From positions 14,619,827 to 14,683,826 of the forward strand of contig CM026551.1 in assembly GCA_015143295.1 (NCBI GenBank): 64,000 nucleotides of DNA. Reading direction: 5' to 3'. Position 1 is the first letter of the stretch, and every line of letters begins with the position of its first letter. This DNA is from Tetracentron sinense. Taxonomy: Eukaryota > Streptophyta > Magnoliopsida > Trochodendrales > Trochodendraceae. The position numbers and the translations under genes are program-made. The notes beneath the pieces are model-generated. The model worked only from the letters and a program-made list of their open reading frames with translations. It did not search any database and had not been told where the DNA came from. Shown piece after piece: positions 35,501 through 47,470 of this stretch.

Positions 35501-37199
35501 AAAATGGTTTTTTAAATTAATGAAAACCAAATCATTAGGATCCGAAGTTTTGATTTTAATCATGGACTAAAAACCCCCATTAATTTAATCTTTGTTTATG
35601 TTGGGTGTTTGATCTCTTGAAAGAGAGAAAACACACTTTTAGTGTATTTCCCTTGTTTCTTTAGTTCCACATCGGAAATGAAAAGAAAATCTAAAGGGTT
35701 TAATTACCCTCTTTGTTGCTTAGTTGCCAACAATCAAGCATGTGGTGTAGAATATGTCCCACCAAATCCTTTAGACAATAACTTGGGTGTGCGAGCGCAC
35801 GGGCGCAGGCAAAGGGCTTTGGGCGCTATGAGGCGCACTTTGCACTTCGCACTTCGCACGTACGCATCATCGCTTGAGTTGCTATTTATTTTGAGTAAAT
35901 CGTTGATCAAGGTTGACCCTGATCGGATGATCATCGTGGTTGATCAGAGCCGTCTGATCAAAGATCAAATTCGAATTAGATCTGGGCCGTCGGATTCGAG
36001 TGTTTGATCTGAGAACCCACATGGGCTGACATGTGGGTCAGACCATGATGTCTTGGGTCAGTAGGTGTAGGCCTGTCATGAGTTGAGCTGACCAAGGCTT
36101 GACCCAGAGTGCCAAGTGGCTTTAGCATGGCCTGCTTGGGGCAGGAGGGCCTAGCAAGGTGGCTGTGCCCATGCACATACAAGGGAGCCTTGGTCCTCTA
36201 TAAATAGAGGGCCTTAGAGAGGTGTTGGATTATGTTGGAACTCAGACCAAACTTAGATTCGTGGACCCAAACCAGTTAGCCAAGAAGGAACCATACCAGA
36301 TTTGGTGCACCGTGCACCCTGGTCCATCAATTTCGAGCCAAGGGTCCATTAGAAACTCTGAACCAAGGACCCCTTAGGAGGACCTTAAACCAGAGACCTC
36401 CATTAATGGTGGACTTTAGAGCTCAAGGAAGAAGATGAAGATCCGGTCATCCAGAAACCCAGGATCCAGAACTCAGACCCAGCAGGCTTTCCGGATTGAT
36501 CCAAATCCATGGATACTAGGAAATGGACTTAGGTCCAACTCCTGATGAGGTTGCAGAATGCCTTTGGGCTTCTCAACCGTTCATCATAGAACAGTTCACA
36601 TGTGGACCGTTCGATTGCCCGATTTTGAAAACCAGATCAGGTAGAACAATGGATCTGTCCTATAAGGACAAAACCATCTTGGTGACCATCTGATTTCGGG
36701 TGTAAACCTACCATATCCTCATGATGGATCCTACAAGGACCATCTATACCCAAACGGGGGTATCATGTGGAATTGATTAATCTGGACAAGCCTGAACTTG
36801 TAACCAAACAGAATTGGAACATGATAAAACCGGATTAACTATGATCTTGTGACCAAACAAATTTGGAATAAGTTAAAATGAATTAACTTAAATCTGTAAA
36901 CAAACAAAACTTAAGACAAAATTGATTCTGGCCAAACCAGAAAAATATTATGTGCAAAATTGATTATGGACAAAACCATAATCTGTAACCAAACAGAATA
37001 GAAGTAGACCTAATCTGAAATAAGTTGGAAACATGATTAGGCTAAACCAGAGTGGATCTAACACTGTAACCAAACAGACCCTTAAACCCTGAGGGGTAAA
37101 ATGCTAATTTCAGAAATTGTCTAATTAATTGGATAATCTCTTCCTATAAATCCGATGGGACTTTAGGACATTTGGATTAATTGAAAACCCTAATGAAAT

Positions 37200-37201
<2 letters not shown>

Positions 37202-37243
<42 letters not shown>
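37202..37243. repeat. (AT)21 microsatellite
   Basis: An uninterrupted AT dinucleotide run. Small open frames across it on both strands are artefacts of the repeat. Confidence 0.95.
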
Positions 37244-37246
<3 letters not shown>

Positions 37247-37849
37247 AATATTTAATTTTAAAGGGGCATCCTAAAGGAAGATCAGTACTCTGTCTTCTAC
37301 CGAGTAATGCAAACTCATTGGGAAGATTGGATAGAGCTGCCACATCCCTTGCACATGGGAGGCTTCGACTATCTTCAAGAAAGACTCAATTGTAGCGCCT
37401 CTCAGTGAAGCGATTCTCTACCTTAATTAATTACATAGTTACCAAATATGGGTACGAGTATAATACGACAATGATTTGTTCGGGAAGTACGGATGTTATA
37501 CGACAAAAACACGACAAAAGTACAGGAAAATTTAAAAATAATTATTAATTATAAATAAATAAAAATCATGATATTAACTAATAACAATCATTTAATGTGG
37601 AATAAGCGTTTAACACGATAAAAGAACTGTAAAAATATGCGTATTGTACACGTTTAATACGTAATTCGTGTATTAAACGAGTATTAAATGACGATACAGG
37701 TATAACACGTAATATGGCAAAAGTACGGAGTTTTAAACGGCAACCCACCCTAAAAGTATTATACGAGTGCTAAATGGGTATAATACGGGTGTTTGGTAAC
37801 TATGATTAATTAAATGATTAATTGCCTAATTATCTGTCTGTGTTTGCTA

Positions 37850-38760
37850 AGTGGCTATGTGTGCAGGGATTTAGCCCAATTACACCAATAAAACATGTCT
37901 ACAAGTTGATTAGCTGATGTCACAAAGAGAGTAGAGATCACTTTTGTTGCCACCTTCTTCTTGATGAAATGACAATCAATCCTTATATGCTTGGTTCTCT
38001 CGTAAAAAACTGGATTGTTAGTTATGTGTGCAGCTATTGGATTATCACAATACAATTTTATAGGTCTATTGTAAATTTGAGCTCATCAGCAATTGAGCTA
38101 ACAACTCACATGTAGTAAGAGCCATCACCTTGACTTAGCTTTTACATTAAACTTAGCGACCACACCTTTCTTCCTACTTCTCCATGTCACAAGGTTACCT
38201 CCAACAAAAGTGCAATAGCTAGTAGATCTCCAATTTGAAGGAGGTCCTGCCCTGACTGCATTTGAGTACCCTTTAGCATGTAAATGGCCATTTGCTTATG
38301 TGGTGTACCATGTACGAGGACTCAGCATGAAATGACTGACTACACTAATTGCAAATGTGATGAAATCTAGTAATTGTCAAAGATATGAGTTTTCCCACAA
38401 GTCTACTATACTTCTCTGAATCATCAATGAGCTCCCATTGGTCTACTACAAGTTTACTATTAGGATCCATGGGGGAAGTTGTTAGTTTGGCTCCCAATAG
38501 TCCGTTTAAGATAAGTCACTAAGTCCCATGTATAATTCATATGAAGAGCTAAAATCTCATCTTCCACAACAGCTCTAACTAGCATAAGACATAACTTCTG
38601 GATAAGATTTGGGAATAGAATATGAAGAAGAGATAACAAATCTAAAACCAGATGAAAGACCATCTTGAGAAACAAATTTGGAAATAGGATGGTCAATATA
38701 AGCACGTTTACTAAGCTGTTGGTGAACATATACTTTTAGATTTGTTTGCATGTTCACACA
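37850..38760 (-). mobile_element. Ty1/copia pol relic, inverted in intron 1
   Basis: Minus-strand frames in order: HPISKFVSQDGLSSGFRF (38.70 kb), EDEILALHMNYTWDLVT (start of RT, 38.53 kb), then after a deletion of most of RT, FAISVVSHFMLSPRT (38.34 kb), NWRSTSYCTFVGGNLVTWRS (38.20 kb) and [20 protein letters not shown] (RNase H, 38.03 kb). Stops and frameshifts are present throughout. Its RNase H tail may continue at 35.2-35.5 kb beyond a later insertion. Confidence 0.8.
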
Positions 38761-39799
38761 AGGGTAGGCATGGGAGGAACAACACCATCACCCTTGCATG
38801 AAGGTATGCATTCTTCATCCTTAATTTTAATAAATGGAGTGGACTTAAAGAATTTTATATTTAAACACACAAAATGCTTCTAAAGAGGGACTAATGCATT
38901 GACATCCCTTCTGTTGTCTTTTTACGACAGAGGTATGGAGCCATTTCCTTATGCAATTGGGTGTGGCGTGGGTCTTCCCGAATTCCTTTCAGCGTTTCTT
39001 ATCTTGTTGGCTTTCAACGAGGTTGGATGCCCCAATTTCCATTCTTTGGGCTTACTTACCGGTACCCTAATCAGGGTCTACTCTTTTTACTTTTTCCTAG
39101 TCAAATTAAACTTTTGCAAATATTATTTAAGTCGATTCTTTTCTTTTTAGGGGATCAGTAGTTCCTCTCTAGAGGTTTTAATGGGTTGGGCTTGCATTTT
39201 TTTGAATTTTGAATAAGCCCAACCTAAGTAACCAACGCGGGAGCAGGAGTGGGAGCGGGAGCGAGAGCATCAAATTTTAATTTTGGATAGGGTTGAGAGT
39301 GCCTCTGGAGCACCACTATATATATATATATATATATATATGATCTTGAAAATTACTTATGTATGCAAATATATCTTTTATACTTTCTAAACTATAAGAA
39401 ATAGTTGATAAAATCATTCATCATTCAAATTTGTAGTCACAACAAATAAGATGACTATTGATATATTAAATGTATCATTCTAAATTCAATTACAAGATCA
39501 ACAATAATTAATAAAACTTACATGACTCTTCACCCTACAAAGAAAAATGACAAATTATACCCCACTGAACATGAAAAGTTGGGATAAAACTAAAACTTTA
39601 CTCAAAAACAACACTCTTTAGTTGAGAGCGAGGTTTACAAAAGTTGAAATTGAGCTCTCGAGGTGAGAGCGAGTTTTGAGAGCGGGAGCGAGTAGTAGGT
39701 CAGGAGGTTTGGGTTACTAAGAGCCCAACTCGAGCCTAGCTTGTTTACAAGAGGTTTTGTGGCTCGATTTCAGCCCGTTGACACGCCTACTCCTCTCTA

Positions 39800-40280
39800 T
39801 CCACAAAAACAGATATGAACGAAGAGAGATAAAGAATAGAGAGGTGGAGATACTTGAGAGGAATAGAATCTGCAGATTTGATCCAAAGTAAACAAACCTG
39901 CAATATAAATGGTTAAAAGGTATAGAAAGAGAAAATAATTTAATAATATAAAGCAAATAAACCTGCAAATTTGATCCAAAAAAAACATATTTGATATGAA
40001 CGAAGAGAAAGATAGAAAATAGAGATGTGGAGATACTTGAGAAATAAAATCTGCAAATTCGATCAAAAGTAGACAAACTAGCAAAGAGAGATACTTGAGA
40101 TGTGGAGAGATGTGGTCATGTGGAGATACTTGAGAAATAAGAAAAGAGAGGTGAGAGGTGTGTGCATGATAAACTCTTAGAAAATAAAGAAACAAACGTT
40201 AATTAGTGAGATAGAAATGAAAAGAGAGGTGAGAGGTGTGTCATGTGTGCAAGATAAACTCTTAGAAGATAAGGAAGACG
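39800..40280. repeat. Nested local tandem repeats
   Basis: A block GATATGAACGAAGAGA...GTGGAGATACTTGAGA...AAATCTGCA occurs at about 39814 and 39995 (period near 182 bp). The core GTGGAGATACTTGAGA recurs again near 40118. A second unit (AAGAGAGGTGAGAGGTGTGT) is duplicated at about 40141 and 40217. Minus-strand frames here, including a 119- and a 132-residue one, are repeat artefacts. Confidence 0.65.
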
Positions 40281-40691
40281 TGAGTTAGTTAGTGATCTGG
40301 AGATCTGTGAGGAATAAGAAAAGAGACGGTGAAAGATAAACAGTTGGTTGATAGATGTGTGCAAAGATTGCTACATGGCAGCTATAAGAGAAGGCTCAAA
40401 TTCTCTAGATAACCAAGAGAGATGACTAAGAGAGAATGACTTCAGAATTTATCGGGATGAAGAAGAAGATGGATAGCGCACCTACGTTTTTGGTAACTCG
40501 TGGAAAGAGTCGTGCTTTTTTAGGGTTTTGAGAGGGAGAGATAGAAAAATAGAATCCGATCGTTGGTTGGATTATGAGTGACACATGACATTTTCTAAGA
40601 TACAACTCCGAGATCACTCGGATTCAAGATTGGAGAGCAAAGGAGGGTTAGGTGGCACTTATTTCTTTATATTATAGTGTATATATATATA

Positions 40692-41135
40692 CTAGTAGAG
40701 ACCCCGTGCGATGCACGGGTGTGAATGAAATAAAAATCTCTACATTTCTCTCTATCTCTCTTATCACAATTTCCTAAAATTTCTCTCTACATTCTCTCTC
40801 TCTATCCTTCTTATCTCTCTTTATCCCTTATCATAATCCCCTAAAATCTCTCTCTACATTCTCTATCTATCCTTATCTCTATCTCTCTTATCACAATCTC
40901 CTAAAATCTTTCCAATGATTTTTGAATTGTGAAGAAAACGTATGTATCCCCTAAAATCTCTCCAATAGTTTTTGAATTGAGAGGAGATGTGTGTGAGAGA
41001 AAGAGTTAACGGTTGAGATTTTAAAAAGGGTGCCACGTGGCATCCTTAAAATAGAATTCATAAGATTGCTGGGATTGAAGATTGGAGAGCAAAGAGTATA
41101 TATATATATATATATATATAAAGAGAGGGAGAGAT
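40692..41135 (-). mobile_element. Helitron 3' terminus and probable body
   Basis: On the minus strand the end reads hairpin-TCTCTACTAG|T. A perfect 7-bp stem (CCCGTGC/GCACGGG, loop 3) at 40703-40719 lies 7-10 nt before the terminal CTAG at 40692-40695, and the next base is T. This is the diagnostic plant Helitron 3' end. The body (CT-rich, with repeated CTCTCTACATTCTCT and ATCCCCTAAAATCTCTC) extends to higher coordinates. The 5' TC end is uncertain, perhaps near 41135. Confidence 0.6.
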
Positions 41136-41216
41136 AAGTGTTTTACTTTTTTACTTTATTGAAATAGGAATTCTAAACTGTTAATTGGTGACTTACTCTA
41201 TAGATGCTTCATGCAG

Positions 41217-41307
41217 TGTACACATTTGATGCCTCCCTGACCAATTCTGAACGTGCTGTGGTGCATGAATTATGCAGGACGATGAGTCTGGTGTCCAAAA
41301 GTTCTGG
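41217..41307 (+). CDS. DExH6: Helicase exon 2 (second half of R3H)
   Basis: TTCATGCAG precedes it and GTGAGT follows. It reads VYTFDASLTNSERAVVHELC. The ERAVVH is the R-x3-H signature of the R3H nucleic-acid-binding fold. Confidence 0.85.
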
Positions 41308-41545
41308 GTGAGTTAACTAGTTAAGATAGCTTTGATATTTTACTAATTAGTAACACAACTTGATTTCTTTAAGTTTGATTGAATGATCTGACTTGTGACG
41401 TGGCTTAAAAGAATCTTTCATGCAACTGGCATGTCATAGCTTCAAATTTCGAAAAAATTTATCTTACAGGCTTGTCATCTTGAGTCTCTAAATAATAGTT
41501 TGACCTTTTGGGATTCAGTTTCTTATGAATTTCAACTTTGTATAG

Positions 41546-41864
41546 GCGTGGCAATCAGCGGTGTGTTTCTGTTCGCAAAAGGAAAAAGAAGCAGGTGAAA
41601 CTAATGAAGGGGGAGAAAAATAGCACTTGTTTTTTGACATTTTCAAAGGAGACAAAAGAGGTTTTACAAGATTTATTTACACACTATCCTCCTCGTGATG
41701 GAGAGATGAATGAAGAAATGGTTGGAAACCATAAAGGAAAGACTGCCAAAATAATGAGAAAGAAAGATGATTGTTTCTGCAAGCCTTCAATGAGGAAGGT
41801 TGAAATTGGAAAGAAGGTGGAATCACTTGCTTCTAGGATGACTAAGACCTCAAACTTGAGACAG
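41546..41864 (+). CDS. DExH6: Helicase exon 3 (basic linker)
   Basis: It runs from TTTGTATAG to CAG|GTTTTG: GRGNQRCVSVRKRKKK at the start and ASRMTKTSNLRQ at the end. It is a lysine-rich linker between R3H and the helicase core, with 106 uninterrupted codons. Confidence 0.85.
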
Positions 41865-42042
41865 GTTTTGCCACCAACCAGATGCAGTTTCAATTTTACA
41901 CACTTAGCTTGGCTTTACGTCGTATTTTAATTCTCTCTCCAATCATCAGATTTTAATTATGTCATCAGATTGTATTTGCACGCAATTTGTTACCTTCTTG
42001 AATAAGCTATGCAATGAAGATATTGTGGCTTCATGCGTGCAG

Positions 42043-42117
42043 ATTGCCGAAGAGAAGTTTAAACTTCCGATTGCATCCTTCAGAGATGTCATTGCATCGA
42101 CAATAGAATCTCACCAG
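42043..42117 (+). CDS. DExH6: Helicase exon 4 (start of the core, Q-side segment)
   Basis: It reads IAEEKFKLPIASFRDVIAST and on to IESHQ, the LPI..F.d.I...i..nQ segment that precedes motif I in DEAH helicases. Donor CAG|GTCC. Confidence 0.85.
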
Positions 42118-43405
42118 GTCCTTTTATATATATATATCATAAATGTTTATTTAAATATCTGTATATATCTGCATCTTTGTTGCGGGGGCCCTATTGAACT
42201 GGTGACATGGCTGTGTTAGACATGTTTTGGATTGCGACATGTATCATATCTTTGTTGGACACTTCTGGATTTTCTTATCTTTCACACATAACTTACATCA
42301 TATAAATTGACATGCACCATAAATAAGTGTAGTTTATCCTTTAAAAGGTTTATACGTGCTGAATACAAAACTATTGCTTGTATTTTATGCTCTTAGTTAT
42401 AATCATTTGATATACACTATAAGATATTCCAATTAAAAAATGCACTAAAAATAATGAAATATCTCTCGAGTCCTCAAAATCTACTTTTTGGCAGTCGTTG
42501 AATTCGATCCTTGGCAGTCGTTGAATTCGATCCTTGTATCTGTTAGGTTTCAATACCCGTGTCCATGTCTGTGCTACATAGATTTGTATGCAAGGGTGGA
42601 GCCAGGATTTTCTGGGGGTGGGGGTAATAATTGTTGATGGATTTGTGGAGAATGATTATGTGGGTGCGCCATCTCGTCCGTATGTTTCTTACAGATTCTA
42701 CAGGTATTGTTTATCCTTATTAGGGGGTAGTTGCCCCACGGCTCTGCCCCATTAAAAAATTAAATAAGATAGCATAAAAGATATTGTTTTACAAAAGTTG
42801 AGGGGGCCAATTGCTCCCCTTGCCCCATGGCTATGCCCTATTAAGTTATTAAATAACATAATATATATTTTTTTTTCAAAAATTCAGGGGCAGAAGCCGC
42901 CTTCCTGACTCCGCTCTGTCTGTATGTATGAAGATAATCTGTTCCTAAAGATTAGAGAACACTTTATTTTTGATATAGTACATATGGACTGTATGGGCAT
43001 CAATCCAGCATATCTGTATATTAGTGTAGTTTTAAACAGTATGGATTTTTTCTTGTGTCTGATTCAAGGATGGGGCTGAAATTTGGACTGTCAGGATTGA
43101 TGACCATATATCCCATGATTATGGTATACAGACTAAGATCAGAGAATTGTTTATTCTTCCGGAATGGAGTATTTTTCTCCATATGTAAATACATGTGTAA
43201 TATGACCTATTTTCTTTTCAGATGTCCCCTGCTAATGATCTTCTAATTTCACATTCTCTGATCATGCAGTATGCATTTTTTTTGCTACTCTTAAGGTTGT
43301 GCTTGTTTTGCATACTCCCATTGATGCTTTCAACATGAGGTCAGGATAAAGGACATTCTATAATATTTTTCTGAGAATCCATTTCTGTTTCATGCTCCAA
43401 ATCAG
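42118..43405 (+). other. Helicase intron 4 with a dispersed repeat
   Basis: A repeat at about 42590-42920 (GGTGGAGCCAGGATTTTC ... GCCCCATGGCTATGCCCTATTAA) recurs in intron 8 at about 52445-52830 and 53180-53280. A 26-bp duplication (TTGGCAGTCGTTGAATTCGATCC) lies at 42488-42535. Confidence 0.55.
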
Positions 43406-43450
43406 GTGGTGCTCATCTCTGGTGAGACTGGGTGCGGGAAAACCACACAG
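43406..43450 (+). CDS. DExH6: Helicase exon 5 (motif I)
   Basis: It reads VVLISGETGCGKTTQ, containing the Walker A GETGCGKTT that binds the ATP phosphates. AATCAG precedes it and GTCACT follows. A 15-codon exon, intact. Confidence 0.9.
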
Positions 43451-43949
43451 GTCACTAATTTTTTATTTTTCTGCTTTTAAGCATATTAACATCTCTTTTA
43501 TGAACGTTACTGCTTAGTAGATAGCTGTTTCTTGTTGGGTTTTCCAGATGTATATTTATATGAATGTCTATGTACATCTTCTGCTTGTAAGTCCTATGAC
43601 CCTTGTCCACCCTATACAATCATTTATTTTTGAAGAAGTGGCAACTCTTAAAAGACTTATTTTGCAATCAACCGCACAAAATGCAAAACTTCTAGAAATA
43701 TTGAGTATAATTAGTTTAATTATTTTGAAGTATTGACTTACCTAAATTATTGTAATACATAACTGATTTGAAAAACAATGATTCTTTAATACGTGTTAAT
43801 GGATATCTTGGCTAAGGTTTCAAATATCTGCGGAAAATGCGATGTGTTGGCTGATATATCCTACGTTCTAGACCAGGGCTACATCTATCAGTGTTATTTA
43901 TCTTGTTTTACAAAATGTCATCACTATATCAAACTTTTTGAGATTGATG

Positions 43950-45500
43950 CATAGTTTCTCTTGTCGTAGAACTCCTATCACTTGCCTGAGTTGATTCAGA
44001 TGCTCGTACTGGCTTTGAGCCTTTGACTGTATACCAAGATACTGTCGAAACACACAGATACAAAATTTTCAATGAATGGATAAGTAGTTGAGTCAGTATC
44101 CCCCCATGAACGTGCTTGGCGCGTTGGTCAGTACAAAAGACATCACTAACTATTTGCACTACTCATCCATTGTCTTGAATGTTGTTTTCCATTCATCCCC
44201 TAGTTAGGACTTCAATCTAATGGTACCCACTACAATGATCGATCTTTTAGAAGACGATTTATCCTGACATTTTATCCAATTTATCATGAAGCCGTTGAAT
44301 CGGAAATCTGTACTTTATGGTGATTTTGTTGATACTTGATAGTATTGTCATTCTCCAACTTTCATCTTTCTCAGTGTCATAAGTGCTAGTACTAGAAACA
44401 AATTCAAAACTTTCTCAAATAGATCCCTTGCTAAGCAAGTCGTCAACCTGCCTTGTTAATTCAGCGTGTTCTGTAGAATATATTCGGATAAGCTGGAAAA
44501 TTCAGCAAAACTGATCCTGGCACCAAATTAATTGTGTATTGTATGTCATGCACAAGATGAAGCTCATTTGAGAGGTCCTCTAATGTAAGGTTTGAAAAGT
44601 CAGATAAGAGCTTGAGCTTTAAATCTTACACAAATTCTAGAACCTTACTTGTCATCACTCATCAATAGGTGACACTTTCAGTTATTAAATTATACACAAT
44701 ACCCTGTTCCTTGTTTTCTTCCTCCAAACACATTCAAAGGTTTCTGCTGTACTGTAGTCTTAACTGGAGACTCCTCATTCCACTGTCGACATCAATTTAG
44801 TCATACATCCTTTGTACTGAAATGTATATGTGTTAGCTTCCCAATCATGCTGCACTTTTCCTCATTCCACCGTCGACATCAATTTAGTCATACATCCTTC
44901 GTACTGAAATGTATATGTGTTAGCTTCCCAATCATGCTGCACTTTTCTGAGGTAGAGCCAAGGTCATCCTAACAAGATGTGTGCAACATTCATAGGGATC
45001 ATGTCATACCGGACTAGGTCTTCATATCTCTTCCCAATAGAAGATGTGAGCGAGCATTGCCTTATCATTGTAACGGACATTTGCCTCCAATTTTTCAACA
45101 AGTTCGTAGGAAACAAACATTAATGTTGCTGCCCCCAACTATAATAAGGCTAATTAGCTTCACTACTTGGTCTCCACACCATACATCAATGTGAAAAATA
45201 CTGGCACAAACCAATCCTCTTTAAGGTTCCCTTCAGAGTTGTCAGTATAGGCCGAATGATCATGGTGACTGCTTGTTCACCTAGAACAGCTTCATCATTC
45301 CATCTTCTTGCTCTTGGTGAGTCTCTTCTCTTTGTCCTCTACCTTTTCAAAGAGATTAAGGTTCATGTAGTAGAGATGTGACCCATACCATTGCACTTTC
45401 AACATTGTCCTGTGTGTCACACCGAGCAGGTGCTCCTGTTGGCCCTTGGTTCTTGTTTCTAGTGGTTAGTGGAAGTTTATGCACATTAGACTATTAGCAG
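43950..45500 (-). mobile_element. Ty3/gypsy reverse-transcriptase relic, inverted in intron 5
   Basis: Minus-strand frames from high to low coordinate: LG*PWLYLRKVQHDWEANTYTF (protease/RT junction, about 44.95 kb), HDIQYTINLVPGSVLLNFPA (44.52), ELTRQVDDLLSKGSI (44.45), DESWRMT...SINKITIKYRFPIQRLHD (44.31), KIDHCSGYH (44.23) and LVMSFVLTNAPSTFMGGY (44.12). All are landmarks of the gypsy RT, in order, interrupted by many stops. Confidence 0.85.
44774..44947. repeat. 87-bp tandem duplication inside the gypsy relic
   Basis: Two units (44774-44860, 44861-44947) starting CTCATTCCAC differ at only two positions. The duplication is therefore far younger than the relic that carries it. Confidence 0.9.
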
Positions 45501-45560
45501 TATGATTAGATGCTGGTCTTGAAGGAGTTACACCAACAGTTCTTTTGGTAGTATTCTCCT

Positions 45561-47470
45561 CATAGTTTAACATATTGGTATCGGGTGCCGTATCGGTAAG
45601 AATATAGGATACGTATCAGCGTATTAGTTAGATATGGCGGAAAAAATCAGGATACGCTAAGAAACGCAAGGAAAAACTTGGATACCTTGCATAGAACATC
45701 TTTTAATGCCAATATGAGCTAAAAGCAAACTAAATGAAGGCCCCCGACTATATTTATAATCATTCATATACGAGTTTAGAATTTTGTAAGTTAAAAAAGG
45801 TGTGAGTTTTGATAAATAGGTATGCAAATATAAACTATAATTATGGTTCTAAATGTCGATATCGGACGACATGCCACACTGGTGGGATAAAGCTATGTCG
45901 AGGATATATTGTTTATTGAGGATTTCGCACGCATCGATGGAAAAAAGAAAAAAAAGAAGAAAAAACATGAAATTTTGCAGTGAAACTCTAGGAAATTTTA
46001 AAATATATGTTAATACACATTTGAGAATAAGCAAATTTTTAAACAACAATGTACATAAGAAATGCATTGAGAAGGGAGCAAAGATGTGCGCTACGAGTGA
46101 CAGTAATGTACGATTGATTAATATTGATATACCTTATATAAAATATTTCATTCATAACAATAAAAATATACAATCAGAGTTTTATACAACATACATCAAT
46201 GACAACATAATCCAAACACCTTGAGAACTACAATCAAAGCCACATGGAATTACGCAGAGACTCGGACTCATCTCTGTCTTGATTAAAAAATAGTATTGGT
46301 TCTCCACATAAGTACAATATTGTGGCTAGCTCTTCACGTTATGGTACAACTAGTGGGCTGCACGTGTGAGAGAGGGGTAGGGGAGAAAGACTGGTGTTAA
46401 GGGTAGTTTGGGCATTTACAAAAAATCAGGCTACTTTTAACAAAGGTCTTATATAAGGGTAGTTTGGGCATTTACAAAAAATAGGCTACATTTATGAAGG
46501 GTCTTATATAAGGGTAGTTTGGGCATTTACAAAAAAATCAGGTTACATGGGTAGTTTGGGGATTTCCATTAGTAAGGGGGCCTTTCTCATTATAGTAGAG
46601 ATAATGTATACTCATGTACATAACATTGGTAGTCATCTGGTCCAAAATATAGCAACACTCTCATCGATAGATACTATGGGTACCGATGCACAATTGTCAG
46701 TGGCACTACTCCATAGTCCATAAGGCTATACTCCTTGATACTCATATCCATGACTCATACCTAGAAACATATCCATATGATTCATTTGGAATTTATATAT
46801 GAGAGTATTTTAAATGATGGGTACCCATAATATATATATATATATATATTTTTTGTAAAGCTTGAATGTAAGTCTTTTTCTGTTGAACAGTTAGTTGACT
46901 TTTTGACATATGAAAATATTTTTAAGACCAATATATGAGACTATTTTCACCGGAATTTTGAATTTTAGTAATGTTTTAGTATGATATAATTTATGAAATT
47001 TTAAGATTTGAGAAATACCTTAGCAGTTGAAAGTTAAAATTTTGACCTAATCCCTAAGATACACTAAAAAACGGATTTTTGTTATTGACTTGGAAAGTTG
47101 ACTTTTTATTATTCAAGAATATGGATCTAGGATAACTTTTATTGAATTCAAATGAGGGTATAACCTTATTTTACATATAAATATCTTAAGTAATTAAATG
47201 ATATTTTATCTATATAAACTATAAATAGGATTTGACTTTGTTTTATAGCTTGAAAACAAACATTCCCCACCCATGTAGATGTGTTGGTGGGGTGTGACAT
47301 CGACATATACGTCGACGACATCGACGATATATTGTCATTTCATTTCACTACCAGTCACTTAGCCAAGTATAGAAAATTCAATCTAGATATTAAAACCTTT
47401 CATTTAATAAATTCAATAAGTATTGAATTATAACCATAAAGTAAATTGTACATTCATGATACAAGCTCAA
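45561..47470 (+). mobile_element. hAT-like element, copy B, rearranged and interrupted
   Basis: It starts CATAGTTTAACATATTGGTATCGGGTGCC, like the left end of copy C (50866). 45600-45860 and 46855-47225 align along their length with 50900-51120 and 51540-51860. A segment at 47350-47460 (CAGTCACTTAGCCAAGTATA) matches 51148-51260 but is in a different order. A Helitron-like insertion (46350-46601) splits it. Confidence 0.55.
46350..46601 (-). mobile_element. Small Helitron-like insertion with internal minisatellite
   Basis: Read on minus it starts A|TCTCTACTATAATGAGA and ends CACTAG|T, as expected for Helitron insertion between A and T. Inside are three 55-56 bp units starting GGGTAGTTTGGGCATTTAC (46401, 46457, 46512) and a partial fourth (46549). 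A strong 3' hairpin is lacking, so the call is tentative. Confidence 0.45.

Larger units (their letters stand above)
34886..41216 (+). other. Helicase intron 1, 6.3 kb, filled with retrotransposon and Helitron debris
   Basis: It contains a copia tail (about 35220-35500, -), an LTR-like block (about 35576-37110) with a TATA-like CTCTATAAATAGAGG at 36196-36210, an (AT)n at 37202-37243, copia pol relics (37850-38760, -), a GAGCGGGAGC-rich patch with an (AT)n at 39317-39341, tandem repeats (39800-40280) and a Helitron 3' end (40692). Confidence 0.7.

Noticed and set aside
37125-37395. Overlapping open frames on both strands rich in Ile-Tyr
   Set aside because: They translate the (AT)21 microsatellite; no real coding signal.
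39717-40195. Two overlapping 119- and 132-residue minus-strand frames
   Set aside because: Both read through the local tandem repeats (GTGGAGATACTTGAGA units) with repeated peptides and no start context, splice sites or family resemblance.
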